19,025 bases of DNA from contig NW_004457380.1 in the NCBI RefSeq assembly GCF_000313135.1, forward strand, positions 458,989 to 478,013, read 5' to 3'. Origin of the DNA: Acanthamoeba castellanii str. Neff. Taxonomy: Eukaryota; Discosea; Longamoebia; Acanthamoebidae. A program made the position numbers and the translations under genes. The notes beneath the pieces are model-generated. The model was not told the DNA's origin. It ran no database searches and saw nothing but the letters and a program-made list of their open reading frames with translations. This document shows, piece by piece, positions 10,177 through 18,848 of this stretch. Each line of letters begins with the position of its first letter. Within the stretch, counting starts at the first letter, position 1.

Positions 10177-10193
10177 AAGAGGAGGAACCTCTT
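10177..10193. promoter_or_regulatory. Small inverted repeat upstream of the zinc-knuckle gene
   Basis: AAGAGG and CCTCTT form 6-bp arms around a 5-bp loop (AGGAA). It lies ~55 bp upstream of the TATA box. It could be a protein-binding dyad or chance. Confidence 0.25.
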
Positions 10194-10224
10194 CCATTCG
10201 CGAAGCATTAGGCATTTTGGGGCG

Positions 10225-10238
10225 ACCACGTTCGTGGT
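10225..10238. promoter_or_regulatory. Perfect inverted repeat next to the TATA box
   Basis: ACCACG-TT-CGTGGT is a perfect 6-bp dyad with a 2-bp centre. It ends 10 bp before the TATA box, a position suited to a dimeric regulator. No known factor is assigned. Confidence 0.45.
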
Positions 10239-10248
10239 ATTGTTGTGG

Positions 10249-10256
10249 TATATATA
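10249..10256 (+). promoter_or_regulatory. TATA box of the zinc-knuckle gene
   Basis: TATATATA lies 50 nt upstream of the ATG at 10307. This leaves room for a start site ~25-30 nt downstream and a short leader. It is the clearest TATA element in the window. Confidence 0.65.
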
Positions 10257-10306
10257 CCCTACCCTCACCCCCCTTAAGAGGGTGCCCACTGTTCCGGCGT
10301 GTGTTC

Positions 10307-12717
10307 ATGGAAGCCCAAGGTATGGAGGCCGCATCGACCCTCCCCCCACCCCCGCCCATCGTTTCCCTTCCACCTCTTCTCTCGATAGCGAGTATGGATT
10401 CAGCAGCCGCTTCTCCTACTTCAACCATCGTGGACTCAGCCTCCACTCCTGGCCGAAGGAAAAAAATCAAACCCTTCGCCTCTTCTCCACTCGCCGCCGA
10501 CACCAATTCGCACCTTGAAGATGGTGGGGCCTCTACTTCGCTCTCTTCTTCGTCGGCGCCTACTAGTATGGCACTGCTGTCGCCTCCGCCGCACAAGCAC
10601 GCTGATGTGGGGAATCCCTCGTCGCCCCCGCAGAGCAAGAAAAAGCGGCGCTCGCCGTACAAGTGCCACAAGTGCGGGAAGCCCAAGAAGGGCCACATCT
10701 GCACTGCCGTGGACCCGTCGAGCCTCGCCCTCTTCAAGGAGCGCGAGGCACGCCCTCCCCAGCCGGCCTACCCGCACCACCAGCACCACCCGCAGGACTC
10801 GCCCCCCTCGGCCGGCAGCCTCTCCCTGGCCTCCCTCGCCGCCACGTCGTCCGCCCTCTCGCCCTCCTACGCCGGCGTGTCCTCCTCCTCCTCGGCATCG
10901 TCGCCCTACTCCTCCTCCCTGTCCTCCTCCCTGTCCTCTTCCTCCTCCTCGTCGTCGGTTTCTCACCATCATCACCACCACCACCTCGCGCTGCCCACGC
11001 CGTCGGACGACTGGACGATGCGCGTCGTGGAAGGTGACGAAGCCGACATGGAGGCGGCCAACGGTGGCCAAGGACTGCGCAGGCGGCGGAAGTCAGGCGC
11101 GAGCGGGACGACGACGACGAAAAAGAGGAAGAAGAAGCGGGGAGGAGGAGGACAGCGCCGACGAGGCAGCCGGAGCAGCCGGGGAGCCAACAGCGGCGAG
11201 GGGCTTCCGGGGGACCACACCGATGACTACGAAGAAGACGAAGCGGAGATAGACGAGGACGACGACGAGGACGGCGGGGACCAGGACGGCGAGGACGACG
11301 AGGACGACGACGAGGTGGAGGAGGGGGACCTTCTGGCGGCGGGTGAGGAGGTGATGGGGGCGGGCGTGTCGCGGCGCAACCTGGTTCCGTTCCTGGGCGA
11401 CATGGCGGCCCTCTACAACACGTCCTCGGACAACCTCTTCCCCACCGATGCCCTCTCCCGCTACGAGCTCAGCGGGTCCAACCCCATGGAAGCCGCCGCC
11501 TACGGCTCTGGCTCGTCGTGGGCCAACTGGGGCGCCCTTGGCGAGACTCCCGCGGGTCCGTGTGCGTGCGTGCGTGCGTGCGTGCGTGCTCTCTAATCCT
11601 CCCACAGCGCCACGCGACCAGCTGGTGCACTCAGATGCTGGCTGGCTGGTGGGAGGGCGTTGGGACTCAGCTGACACCTCGTTGTTATGTGTCGCACTCG
11701 TTGGTACCCACAGCAGAGGAGGACTTTGACATCTCGCTGTTCGGGTACATCGACGAGCGGCCGCCCGAGAAGGTGTCGGGCGTGGGCATCACCCTCGACC
11801 AGAAGAAGGTACACCCTGCGTTCTCTCTCTCTCTCTCTCTCGCGTCGGAATACTAGTCCATATCAGCAGCAGCAGCATCAGCAGCAGAAGTACTAATATG
11901 CTCCATCGCATGGTCCACCAGGTGCCCTTCTTCGTTTCCTGGTTCGAGATGGCTGCGTCGGGCCTCGACATGCTGGAGACCTTTCTCAAGGTACGCCCGA
12001 CACGACACCACCGCATAGCGTGCGCTTTTCGCGCGCTTGTCCTGGATTTTGCCGATGGGGTGGGTGGGTGGGGGGTAACTGACGATGGCTCGGGGGTGCT
12101 CCTCCGCAGACGCAACGGCCGGCGTGGCGAGCGCTACCGGGGGTGCTTGAAGACCTCCACGAGCAGAAGAGGAAGCTCAACGCCTGGAAGGACAACTTTG
12201 GCAAGGAGGTGATCGGCAAGGCTCTGCACGAGCAGCAGCAGCAAGCCGACAGCAGCTCGGCAGCAGCTTCCACACGGTACGCGGCTTCGTGGCCACCGGG
12301 TGTGTTCAGCGCGTGGCTTCAGGCTTGGGGTGTAGCGGCGGGTGGGTAGGGTTGGGGGTCACGTGCTGTTCGCGAGGTACTCTTGAGTCGGCATGACGCG
12401 GTGTATAACGTCCACCACTTCCTCCTCCTCCTCCTCCTCCTCCTCCTCCGGCACACAGAGATGCGGAGGTGATGGCGATGATGCTCGTCGATCAGCAGCA
12501 GCAGCAGCAGCACCAGCAGCACGGAACCCAGCGGGGTACGACGACCGCCAAGCGGAGAACGCCGGATGCCGACGACCAGGTCGCCCGTCAGGAGGAAGAG
12601 GAGCGCGAGCCCATCGCACCCCCCAAACGACGAAAAAACGAAGCGGCAGCGGCAGCAGCAGCAGACCCGCTAGGCTCATCATCACACCTTGCCGCCGCCG
12701 CCGCGCACCAGCCATGA
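10307..12717 (+). CDS. Probable nuclear protein with CCHC-like zinc knuckle, function unknown
   Basis: Exons are 10307-11555, 11717-11808 (or from 11714), 11922-11990, 12110-12276 and 12459-12717, giving 611 aa with consistent phases. In order it holds a Pro/Ser/Ala-rich N-terminus, basic KKKRRSPYK, and then a C120-X2-C123-X6-H130-X-C132 knuckle (KCHKCGKPKKGHIC). Next are a His/Ser-rich linker with poly-Ser and seven His, a basic RRRRK...KKRKKKR block at ~265-290 and an almost pure Asp/Glu block at ~310-345. A non-repetitive, probably helical region follows (FDISLFGYIDERPPE, VPFFVSWFEMAASGLDMLETFLK, LEDLHEQKRKLNAWKDNFGKEV). The tail has poly-Gln, KRRK and poly-Ala. Basic signals plus acidic tracts suggest a nuclear or chromatin role, which is inference. 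The ATG follows a TATA box, and the open frame above it overlaps hgd and is not used. No named family recognised. Confidence 0.8.
12420..12449 (+). repeat. Intronic (TCC)n microsatellite
   Basis: An uninterrupted CCT/TCC run in the last intron of the zinc-knuckle gene serves as the pyrimidine tract before the CACACAG acceptor at 12458. Confidence 0.7.
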
Positions 12718-12848
12718 CCTCCCCCCTTTGTTAGTACGAAGAAGACTGGCCCCATCACCAATAATTTTTTTGCACGGAGTTCTCCCCATTTAACTCTCTC
12801 CTCTCTCATCTCCGTCCCTCCTGGCACTTGCAGCTGCTCGCGGCGGCC

Positions 12849-13208
12849 ATGGTAGCCTGCTCTTGGGGTACTCAAAGTCCCCCGTCCGCTCCGTCACTGC
12901 CCCCCCAAACATAATAATAACTGGGCGTGCCAGATGCACTGTTGGCCTACAGCACGGTGAAGATAGTGCGCATACAGGACAGGCGGGTGGGGTTGGTGCA
13001 CTATGCGTTTCTGCTGGGGATAGTGGGCTACATCGTGGGCTTCACCATTCTCTTCCAGCAGCGCTACCTGCTCCTGCAACGCCCCGTGGGTGCTGTCCGC
13101 GTTTCCCTTCAAAGCGTACCGCCCCCCTTTATTGTTTTTTTTTTGTTGTTATTATGGAGCGTCGTAGTAGTTGAAGGGAGACACGGGTGGCACCACCACC
13201 ACCCCGCC

Positions 13209-13239
<31 letters not shown>

Positions 13240-15605
13240 ACTGACCCCCTCGTGTGCCGTATGGCGTGGACAGCCGCAAACGCGAGGGCAGGTGCCGATG
13301 GCACCCACGGCGCTGCCCTACTGCCTGCAGGCGCAGAACGAAACGCACGGCTTCCCCAATCGGGAGTGCCTCTACTGGGACGAAAACCTGGTCCTGTGCG
13401 GCATCCCCTCCTCCTCATTCCCTCCTCCTCCGCCTCCTCCCTACCGGGCGGCTGCCCCTCGTGAGGGGAAATGAGAGCTCACCCACCTTACTCCTCGTTG
13501 GGCGGCGGGTGTGGTGGTGGTGGTGGTGGTGGTGGTGGGGGGGGCACCAGCTATCCACAAGTGGAGGCTACAGCGATGGTGCGTTGCACCTCTCTTCTTC
13601 GAACGATCGTTCGTCGGGTGCCGCGGCTACTGGTGCAGGACGCACGAGCATGACCACTTCCCCATCGCCCCAGTTTGTGAGCACGCGTGTGACGCAGACG
13701 AATCAAGTGCTGCCCAACTGCAGCCTGGAGAAGCCCACATGCACCTACGTCGACGTCAACTCAACCGAACACTTCGTGGCCGACATCGGCAACTTCACCG
13801 TAGCCCTCCCGCCCCCCTCTCTGCTCTTCTCTGCTCCCGGGGACTCCTGACGAGCACGCACGCGACTCATGGTATCATCCGTGTGTGGGCACCCATCGGT
13901 TTGGCGGCGGCGGCGGGGGTGCAGGTGATGGTGGACCACTCCATCTACGCTCCTAAGGTGGGCGTGCTGGCCAATTCGCGAGAGCTTCCGGGTGGCTTGC
14001 TCGATGTCGATGGCCACACGGTACGGCACTCACGCGTGCTGCTGCTGCTTGCACTTATCCTCCTGGCGCCGGCCCTCCGCGGAGGGCGCTCCTCCTCCTA
14101 CCACGACCACCACGACCACGACCACCAGCCACCACCACCACCAGCCACCACCACGACCACCACCACGATGCCTTATGAGGCAGGATGCCTTGGGTGCATT
14201 ACCCTTTTGAGGGCTCACGGCCGCTCCACACGTGCGTGGTGGCTGGTGGCAGGTGCGCGACCATGCAGAGGGCGACAGTGTGGGGGTGCGCGGTAAGGCA
14301 GACGTGTTACACGTGCGCACCCTCCTCCAGGCCGCCGGCATAGACTCCCTCGACACGCCGTGTAAGTCCCCTCCTCCTCCTCCTCCTCCAATTAATTGCA
14401 GCTGTGCTCGAGGCCCCTTCCGCTCCCGTCCCCCCCTCCCTAAATCTATGGTCCTGGTGGTTGCGGCGCAGCTTCTTCGAACCGGTCGCGCAGCCTGCGG
14501 GATGACGGGCTCGTGGTGCTGGTGTTCATCACCTACAGCAACACGCACACCTACAGCACGGGCAGCATCCGCTACCAGTATTCTCTTCGCATGGTGGAGA
14601 ATACCAAGTTCAAAGCCGTGCAGCCCATCTACACCAAGAACATCGAGAATCGAGGTGCGCCAGCCACCTTGTCAGTGCGTTGCTTGGTGCTGCCGCCCTT
14701 TCTGCTCGCACACGACGCACATATGGCACACACGACACTCAACCGGTGAGAGTCGGTCTCACTGACGTTCCCTTCTCCCCCCTCCTCTTTCCCCTCCGCC
14801 AGTCATATGGAACCGGCACGGCATCCGCTTCATTTTCCTTCAGACGGGCGAGCTGGGCGCCTTCGACTTTGCGACCCTCCTCCTGAGCGTACGCGACACC
14901 CCACCCCACCCCCTGGTCTCCTTGTTGTGCGTGTGTGTGCGCGCGTGTGGGCCTTCCCTGCTCGGCAGCAGGTAACCCATTATTGTGTGTGCGGCTGACA
15001 AATCCCCCCCCCCACACGCGCGCGGTTGTGGCTCCTCCGCCCCCTCTCAGTTTGTGTCTGGTCTCGGCCTGCTGGTGCGTACCTCTGCCTGAGACCGATG
15101 TCCCGTCATCCTCCACCAGCCACCACCAGCCACCACCTACCACCACTGGTGCGATGGGGTGCGCACTTAACACACGAGGGACTATCGCGTGCGCGTGATC
15201 TCTCTCTCTCTCTCTCTCTCTCTCTTTTGGGCAGGCCGTGGCGACGCTGGTGGTGGACGTGTTCGCCTTGCACCTCCTCAAGTCGGGCCGAGCAGTGTAC
15301 TCCAAGTACAAGTTCCTCCCCACCCCCACCTACCACGGTACACCACCTCCTCCCCACCAGCCACCACCACCAGCAGCACCACCACATGAGAACGAGAACC
15401 GGTCGGTAGTCCTCCGGATCTGATCTTCGTTGTTATTGACGATGATGATGAATGTGTGGCTTTGGTTGGGCGGCGGCGGCGGCGGGTATGGTATGGATGA
15501 TGTGTGACCACGCACCTATCAGAGCTGGCGAGCGGGGACGTCGAACGCCAGCCCATCCGCAGCCCGACCGAAGCAGAACGGGCCAGAGGCGTTGTCAGCT
15601 CGTAA
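12849..15605 (+). CDS. P2X-type ligand-gated cation channel
   Basis: Exons are 12849-12867, 12934-13115, 13274-13395, 13562-13799, 13925-14020, 14253-14361, 14472-14654, 14803-14888, 15051-15074, 15235-15337 and 15523-15605, giving 414 aa, a normal P2X length. The cytosolic N-terminus has the conserved T-x-K in YSTVKIVRI and DRRVGLVHY. TM1 follows (FLLGIVGYIVGFTILF). A long ectodomain has Asn-glycosylation-like sites and ends in HGIRFIFLQTGELGAFDF. TM2 is LLLSFVSGLGLLAVATLVVDVF, and the tail keeps the P2X trafficking Y-x-x-x-K (YSKYK). P2X channels are trimers that pass cations, including calcium, on ATP binding; in amoebae the studied ones sit on the contractile vacuole. The 13274 acceptor is preferred over 13292 and the 13395 donor is less certain. 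Canonical ATP-contact lysines appear replaced. Confidence 0.9.
15051..15074 (+). other. 24-nt microexon encoding the P2X pore segment
   Basis: CCTCTCAG| precedes and |GTGCGT follows eight codons (FVSGLGLL). They link AFDFATLLLS and AVATLVVDV in phase 0. They match the Gly-Ser-Gly-Leu-like core of P2X TM2, which lines the pore. Skipping would keep frame but delete the gate. Confidence 0.85.
15195..15224 (+). repeat. Intronic (TC)n microsatellite
   Basis: A TCTCTC run ends ~10 nt before the GGGCAG acceptor at 15234 of the P2X gene. It probably acts as its polypyrimidine tract. Confidence 0.7.
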
Positions 15606-15632
15606 ACCCACCAGGAGTGTCGGCACAAAACG

Positions 15633-15638
15633 AATAAA
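15633..15638 (+). terminator. Polyadenylation signal of the P2X gene
   Basis: AATAAA lies 28 nt after the TAA stop at 15603-15605, and 63 nt before the next gene's ATG. The two genes are therefore very tightly packed. Confidence 0.6.
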
Positions 15639-15700
15639 ATTGGCCAGGTGGGCCAAAAGAAAAAAAGTCTGCAACGATCGACGACGTGTAGCGAGCAGCA

Positions 15701-17369
15701 ATGGGCAACGCACAGGGCAATCTAACGGCAGCCGAAAGCAGCCACCTCCTCGCCTCTACCGACTGTACCCTTGCTGCCCCACTTCCCTTGCTTTATTTCC
15801 ATTTTGTTTTATTGTTTGTTGATTTATTTGTGGGGGGGGGAACAGTCGATAGGGCAGAGCTGCGTCGTGTGTATGAAAGGTTCAGCAACAAGTACTCCAC
15901 CGGGTTCATGACCCGCGACGAGGTGCGCCCACCCTCCCCGCTCTCCGCTCCCTCTGTTCTTACGCGCCTGGTCTGGTGGTCTGGCGGTGGGTGCCTAGTT
16001 CATCCGCGAGAACATGGAGCTGCAGGGCGGTAGCCCTGCCCTCTGGGAGGAGATCTTCGACGCCTTCAACACGGTGCGCCGCTCCCCTTCCATCGCTCGC
16101 CCATCACAACCGGTGATGAGGTAGTCGTCGTCGTCGTCGTCGTCGTCGTCGTAGTAGTAGTGGGGCTCACGTCGCCGTCGCGGGTGGGCGGTGGTGCAGG
16201 ATGGTGACGACCGCATCGACTTTAAGGGTAAACGTTCCTACCTTTTCACCCTCCATTGGATGATGGCGGTGGTGCTGGTGACGATGGTGATGCCGGACGA
16301 CGAGGAGGAGGCCTGGTGGGTGGGTGGATGGGGTGGCGGTGTGGCGGTGGTGGTGGCTGGTGGTGACGGTGGTGGTGGGCTGATCCGGTGTTGCGGTGCG
16401 CCCACACGTTGCAGAGTACATAATCGGGATATCGATGGTCACCAATGGCGAATCGCAGGACAAGCTCAAGTGGGCCTTCCAGCTCTATGACAAGGGCACG
16501 TCCACCCCACCCCCCAATCACGCTTCCCCCCAATCCAGGCATCGCGTCGCGTGCACCGGGTGCTGGCCACCACCTCACGAGGGCGCCCTGGTTTTTTCAT
16601 TGCATTGCCCTATCGCCGCGTGTGCACTCGCACTTACCACGATGGCACATGTTTTTGTGTGGGTCATGCGTGTCGTCTGGGACGCGATCAGATGGCAACG
16701 GCGTGTTGGACCGAAATGAGGTGGTGGACATGATCTACTCCCTTCTCTCTGCCCGCTCTCTCCTGCAAGGCAACCCTTCCCCGCCCCGCCTCCCCTCCAA
16801 CATCACCTTGCCCGCTCCCTCCGTCAGAATAGCGGGGGACTGCCATGAGTCGTAGCTGGCGGCTGGCAGCTGGCGGCTGGTGGTGGCTGACGGTGGGTGG
16901 TGGTGCAGGAGAGGGCAGCGCAAACAAGCCCGAGATCGAAGCAGGCGCCGATGAGCTATTCAGGCAACTCGACGCCAATGGAGACGGAGAGGTGCCACCC
17001 GAGTGCTCTCCTTCCGCTCCTGCCCCTTCCTCACGCGGCCCTCCTCCTCCCCCTCCGACCTCCACTGCGTGGCTGGCTGCATGCACTGGGTGTGTTGTGT
17101 GTGTGTCGTGTGTGTGTCGTGTGTGTGTGAGCAGATCTCGTGGGAGGAATTCAAGGCGGGGTGCGACGGGAGCCTGGAGGCGTCGGCATGTGCCGCCTTT
17201 GCGGGATCTCTCCTCGGGGCCATCGAGGTGGTGAGCAAGCACCAGGAGATGGCCACCTTTGACAACCAGGTCCGTTGGTGCTCCGCCGCCGCCGCCCCTC
17301 CTCCTATGGAGGAAGGAAGGAACTCGAGGGAGTCAAGGGAAAGAGGGGTGGCACCAGCGTGGTGGTGGC

Positions 17370-17404
<35 letters not shown>

Positions 17405-18848
17405 CTGCTGGTGGCCGTGGTTGTGGTGGTGTTTGCGGTGCTGATGACGGCGGGGCTGGCGGTGCAGGTGGCGGGGCACAAGGGCAAGGACGCCATGCTC
17501 AAGGAAGCCACCAACATTCTGAAGCCCCTGGCGGCCCCCGAGTTCGAGTTCTACGAACAGGTGCGCAAGCTCCCCGACGATGTCCAGGTTCGCCTCGCCT
17601 CCCCTCATCACTCCTCGCCGTCCCCCCTCCCCCGTAGTAATGCCCATTCGCTGCTGCGGTGGTGGTGGGGTGGTGGTGCAACAGAAATTTTTCCCGGCCT
17701 ACTTCGGCCGCCGCTCCATGACGGATCCCTCCGGGTACGTACACCCACCTACGCGTCACCTCGGCGGCGGGGATGCTTTTAGGAGAGGGGTTTGAGAGGT
17801 GGGGGGAAGGGTTGGCTGGACATGGCCAGCAGCAAGGATTGAACGCTGCTTCCGATTTGCGTGTCGTGCGTGTCGAGTGTCTGAATATACCGCTATCTAC
17901 ATGGGTGGCACACAGCAAGAGCACGAGCCACTACATCGTGCTGGAGGATCTGACCAAGGGCCTGGACGCGGCGTGCGTGTGCGATCTCAAAATCGGGAGG
18001 CGCGGACACGATGAGCAGGCCTCCACCAAGAAGGTGCTCCAGCAGAAGGCCCTCTGCGCCGTCACCACGTCCTCGTCCCTCGGCTTCCGCATGTGCGGCA
18101 TGCGCGTGCGTACACCCACACTGCCCACCCTTCGCCCCATCCATAGATATCCATCTGCTCACCTCCGCCTCCACCCACGTCTACCCGATGTGGCGCTTCC
18201 TTACGCGGGTGTCGTGCATACACGTGCGGTGCTGTGCGGTGGTGGTGATGGGGGTGGGGGGTGCGCGCAGTACTGGCGCAAGGATGAAACGCTCGTGGTG
18301 CGTGACAAACCCTGGGGCGCCAAGCTTCGGGACTCTACCATGCGCCCCGTACGCCCCACCACCAGCCACCACCAGCCACCACCCGGGTGTCCTCCTTTTC
18401 AGCTGCGACGAACCCCCCCCCCAATCCAAACTCATGGCATCACCCACCATTCCCTCCCTCCTCTTCAGGCGCTGGTCGAGTTTCTGGACAACGGAGAGAA
18501 CATCCGCTTCGAGGCCATCGACGCGTGGCTGCCCAAGCTGCGTGCCATCCTGAGCTGGTTCGAGAGCCAGACCAGCTTCCATTTCTACTCGTCCTCGGTG
18601 CTGCTCATCTACGACGCCAAGGGCTCCGGTACACCGCACATACGACTCACACGCACGTGATGGGGTAGTGAGGTCTGACAATCGGGGGGGGGCTCAGAGA
18701 CGGATGTGCGTCTCGTGGACTTTGCGCACACGGAGGCCGCCTCCACCACGGATGAGAACTACCTCTTCGGTCTCAAAACGCTGGTCGAGATCATGGAGGA
18801 CATCGTGCGCGAGGGGAGAACGACCACCCACGTCTACGAAAACCAAAG
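15701..18848 (+). CDS. EF-hand calcium sensor fused to inositol polyphosphate kinase, 3' end beyond the window
   Basis: Exons are 15701-15764, 15846-15922, 15999-16073, 16200-16227, 16415-16495, 16692-16769, 16909-16991, 17135-17269, 17468-17587, 17685-17734, 17916-18105, 18271-18348, 18469-18628 and 18698-18848. This gives 456 codons plus 2 nt, all in phase. Residues 1-~200 resemble neuronal calcium sensors: MGNAQGNL (possible N-myristoylation), a degenerate EF1 (ERFSNKYSTGFMTRDEF), EF2 (NTDGDDRIDFKE), EF3 (DKDGNGVLDRNE) and EF4 (DANGDGEISWEE). The exon carrying EF4 runs straight into FDNQ, spliced to VAGHKGK, the start of the kinase. Kinase motifs are ILKPL, EFEFYEQV, FFPAYFG, YIVLEDLTKGLDAACVCDLKIGRRG (PxxxDxKxG class with Pro changed to Ala), GFRMCGMRYW, FYSSSVLLIYDAKG and VRLVDFAHT (D414). 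This is the IPMK/IP6K/IP3-kinase superfamily; the subtype is open. Calcium control of inositol phosphate phosphorylation is inferred. Confidence 0.88.
16121..16160 (+). repeat. Intronic (GTC)n/(GTA)n trinucleotide run
   Basis: A GTC-type run of about nine units followed by TAG units lies in the intron before the 28-nt exon of the EF-hand/kinase gene. Confidence 0.7.
16200..16227 (+). other. 28-nt microexon encoding the EF2 calcium loop
   Basis: GGTGCAG| precedes and |GTAAAC follows nine codons plus one base (DGDDRIDFK and G). They supply loop positions 3 to 11 of EF2; the previous exon ends DAFNT and the next begins with the Glu. The length is not a multiple of three, so skipping would break the frame. 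Confidence 0.82.
16496..16691 (+). other. GC-AG intron in the EF-hand/kinase gene
   Basis: The exon ends GAC AAG G and the intron begins GCACGT. The acceptor GATCAG at 16691 gives G|AT, restoring the canonical EF3 loop DKDGNGVLDRNE. The nearby GT (GGCAC|GTCCAC) would put EF3 out of frame. Confidence 0.75.
16770..16908 (+). other. Second, adjacent GC-AG intron
   Basis: The exon ends CTG CAA G and the intron begins GCAACC. Its phase 1 matches the GA|GAG acceptor exon at 16909. It gives a spacing of 49 residues between the EF3 and EF4 loop starts, close to recoverin-type proteins. A GT donor at 16823 would add 18 residues and needs a different acceptor, so it is less attractive but not excluded. 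Confidence 0.6.

Noticed and set aside
10028..10306. Upstream extension of the zinc-knuckle frame overlapping the end of hgd
   Set aside because: It overlaps hgd coding sequence in another frame, its polyadenylation signal and the TATA box. The ATG at 10307 lies correctly downstream of the TATA box.
16501..16691. GT donor at GGCAC|GTCCAC instead of the GC donor
   Set aside because: It leaves phase 2, which shifts EF3 out of frame. The GC donor gives the canonical loop.
17003..17782. Val-rich hydrophobic stretch (VVVVVVVVVLLVAVVVVV) read as a membrane anchor between EF-hands and kinase
   Set aside because: It comes from a GTGGTC repeat in the intron 17270-17467. Clean GT and CAG sites remove it in phase, joining FDNQ to VAGHKG.
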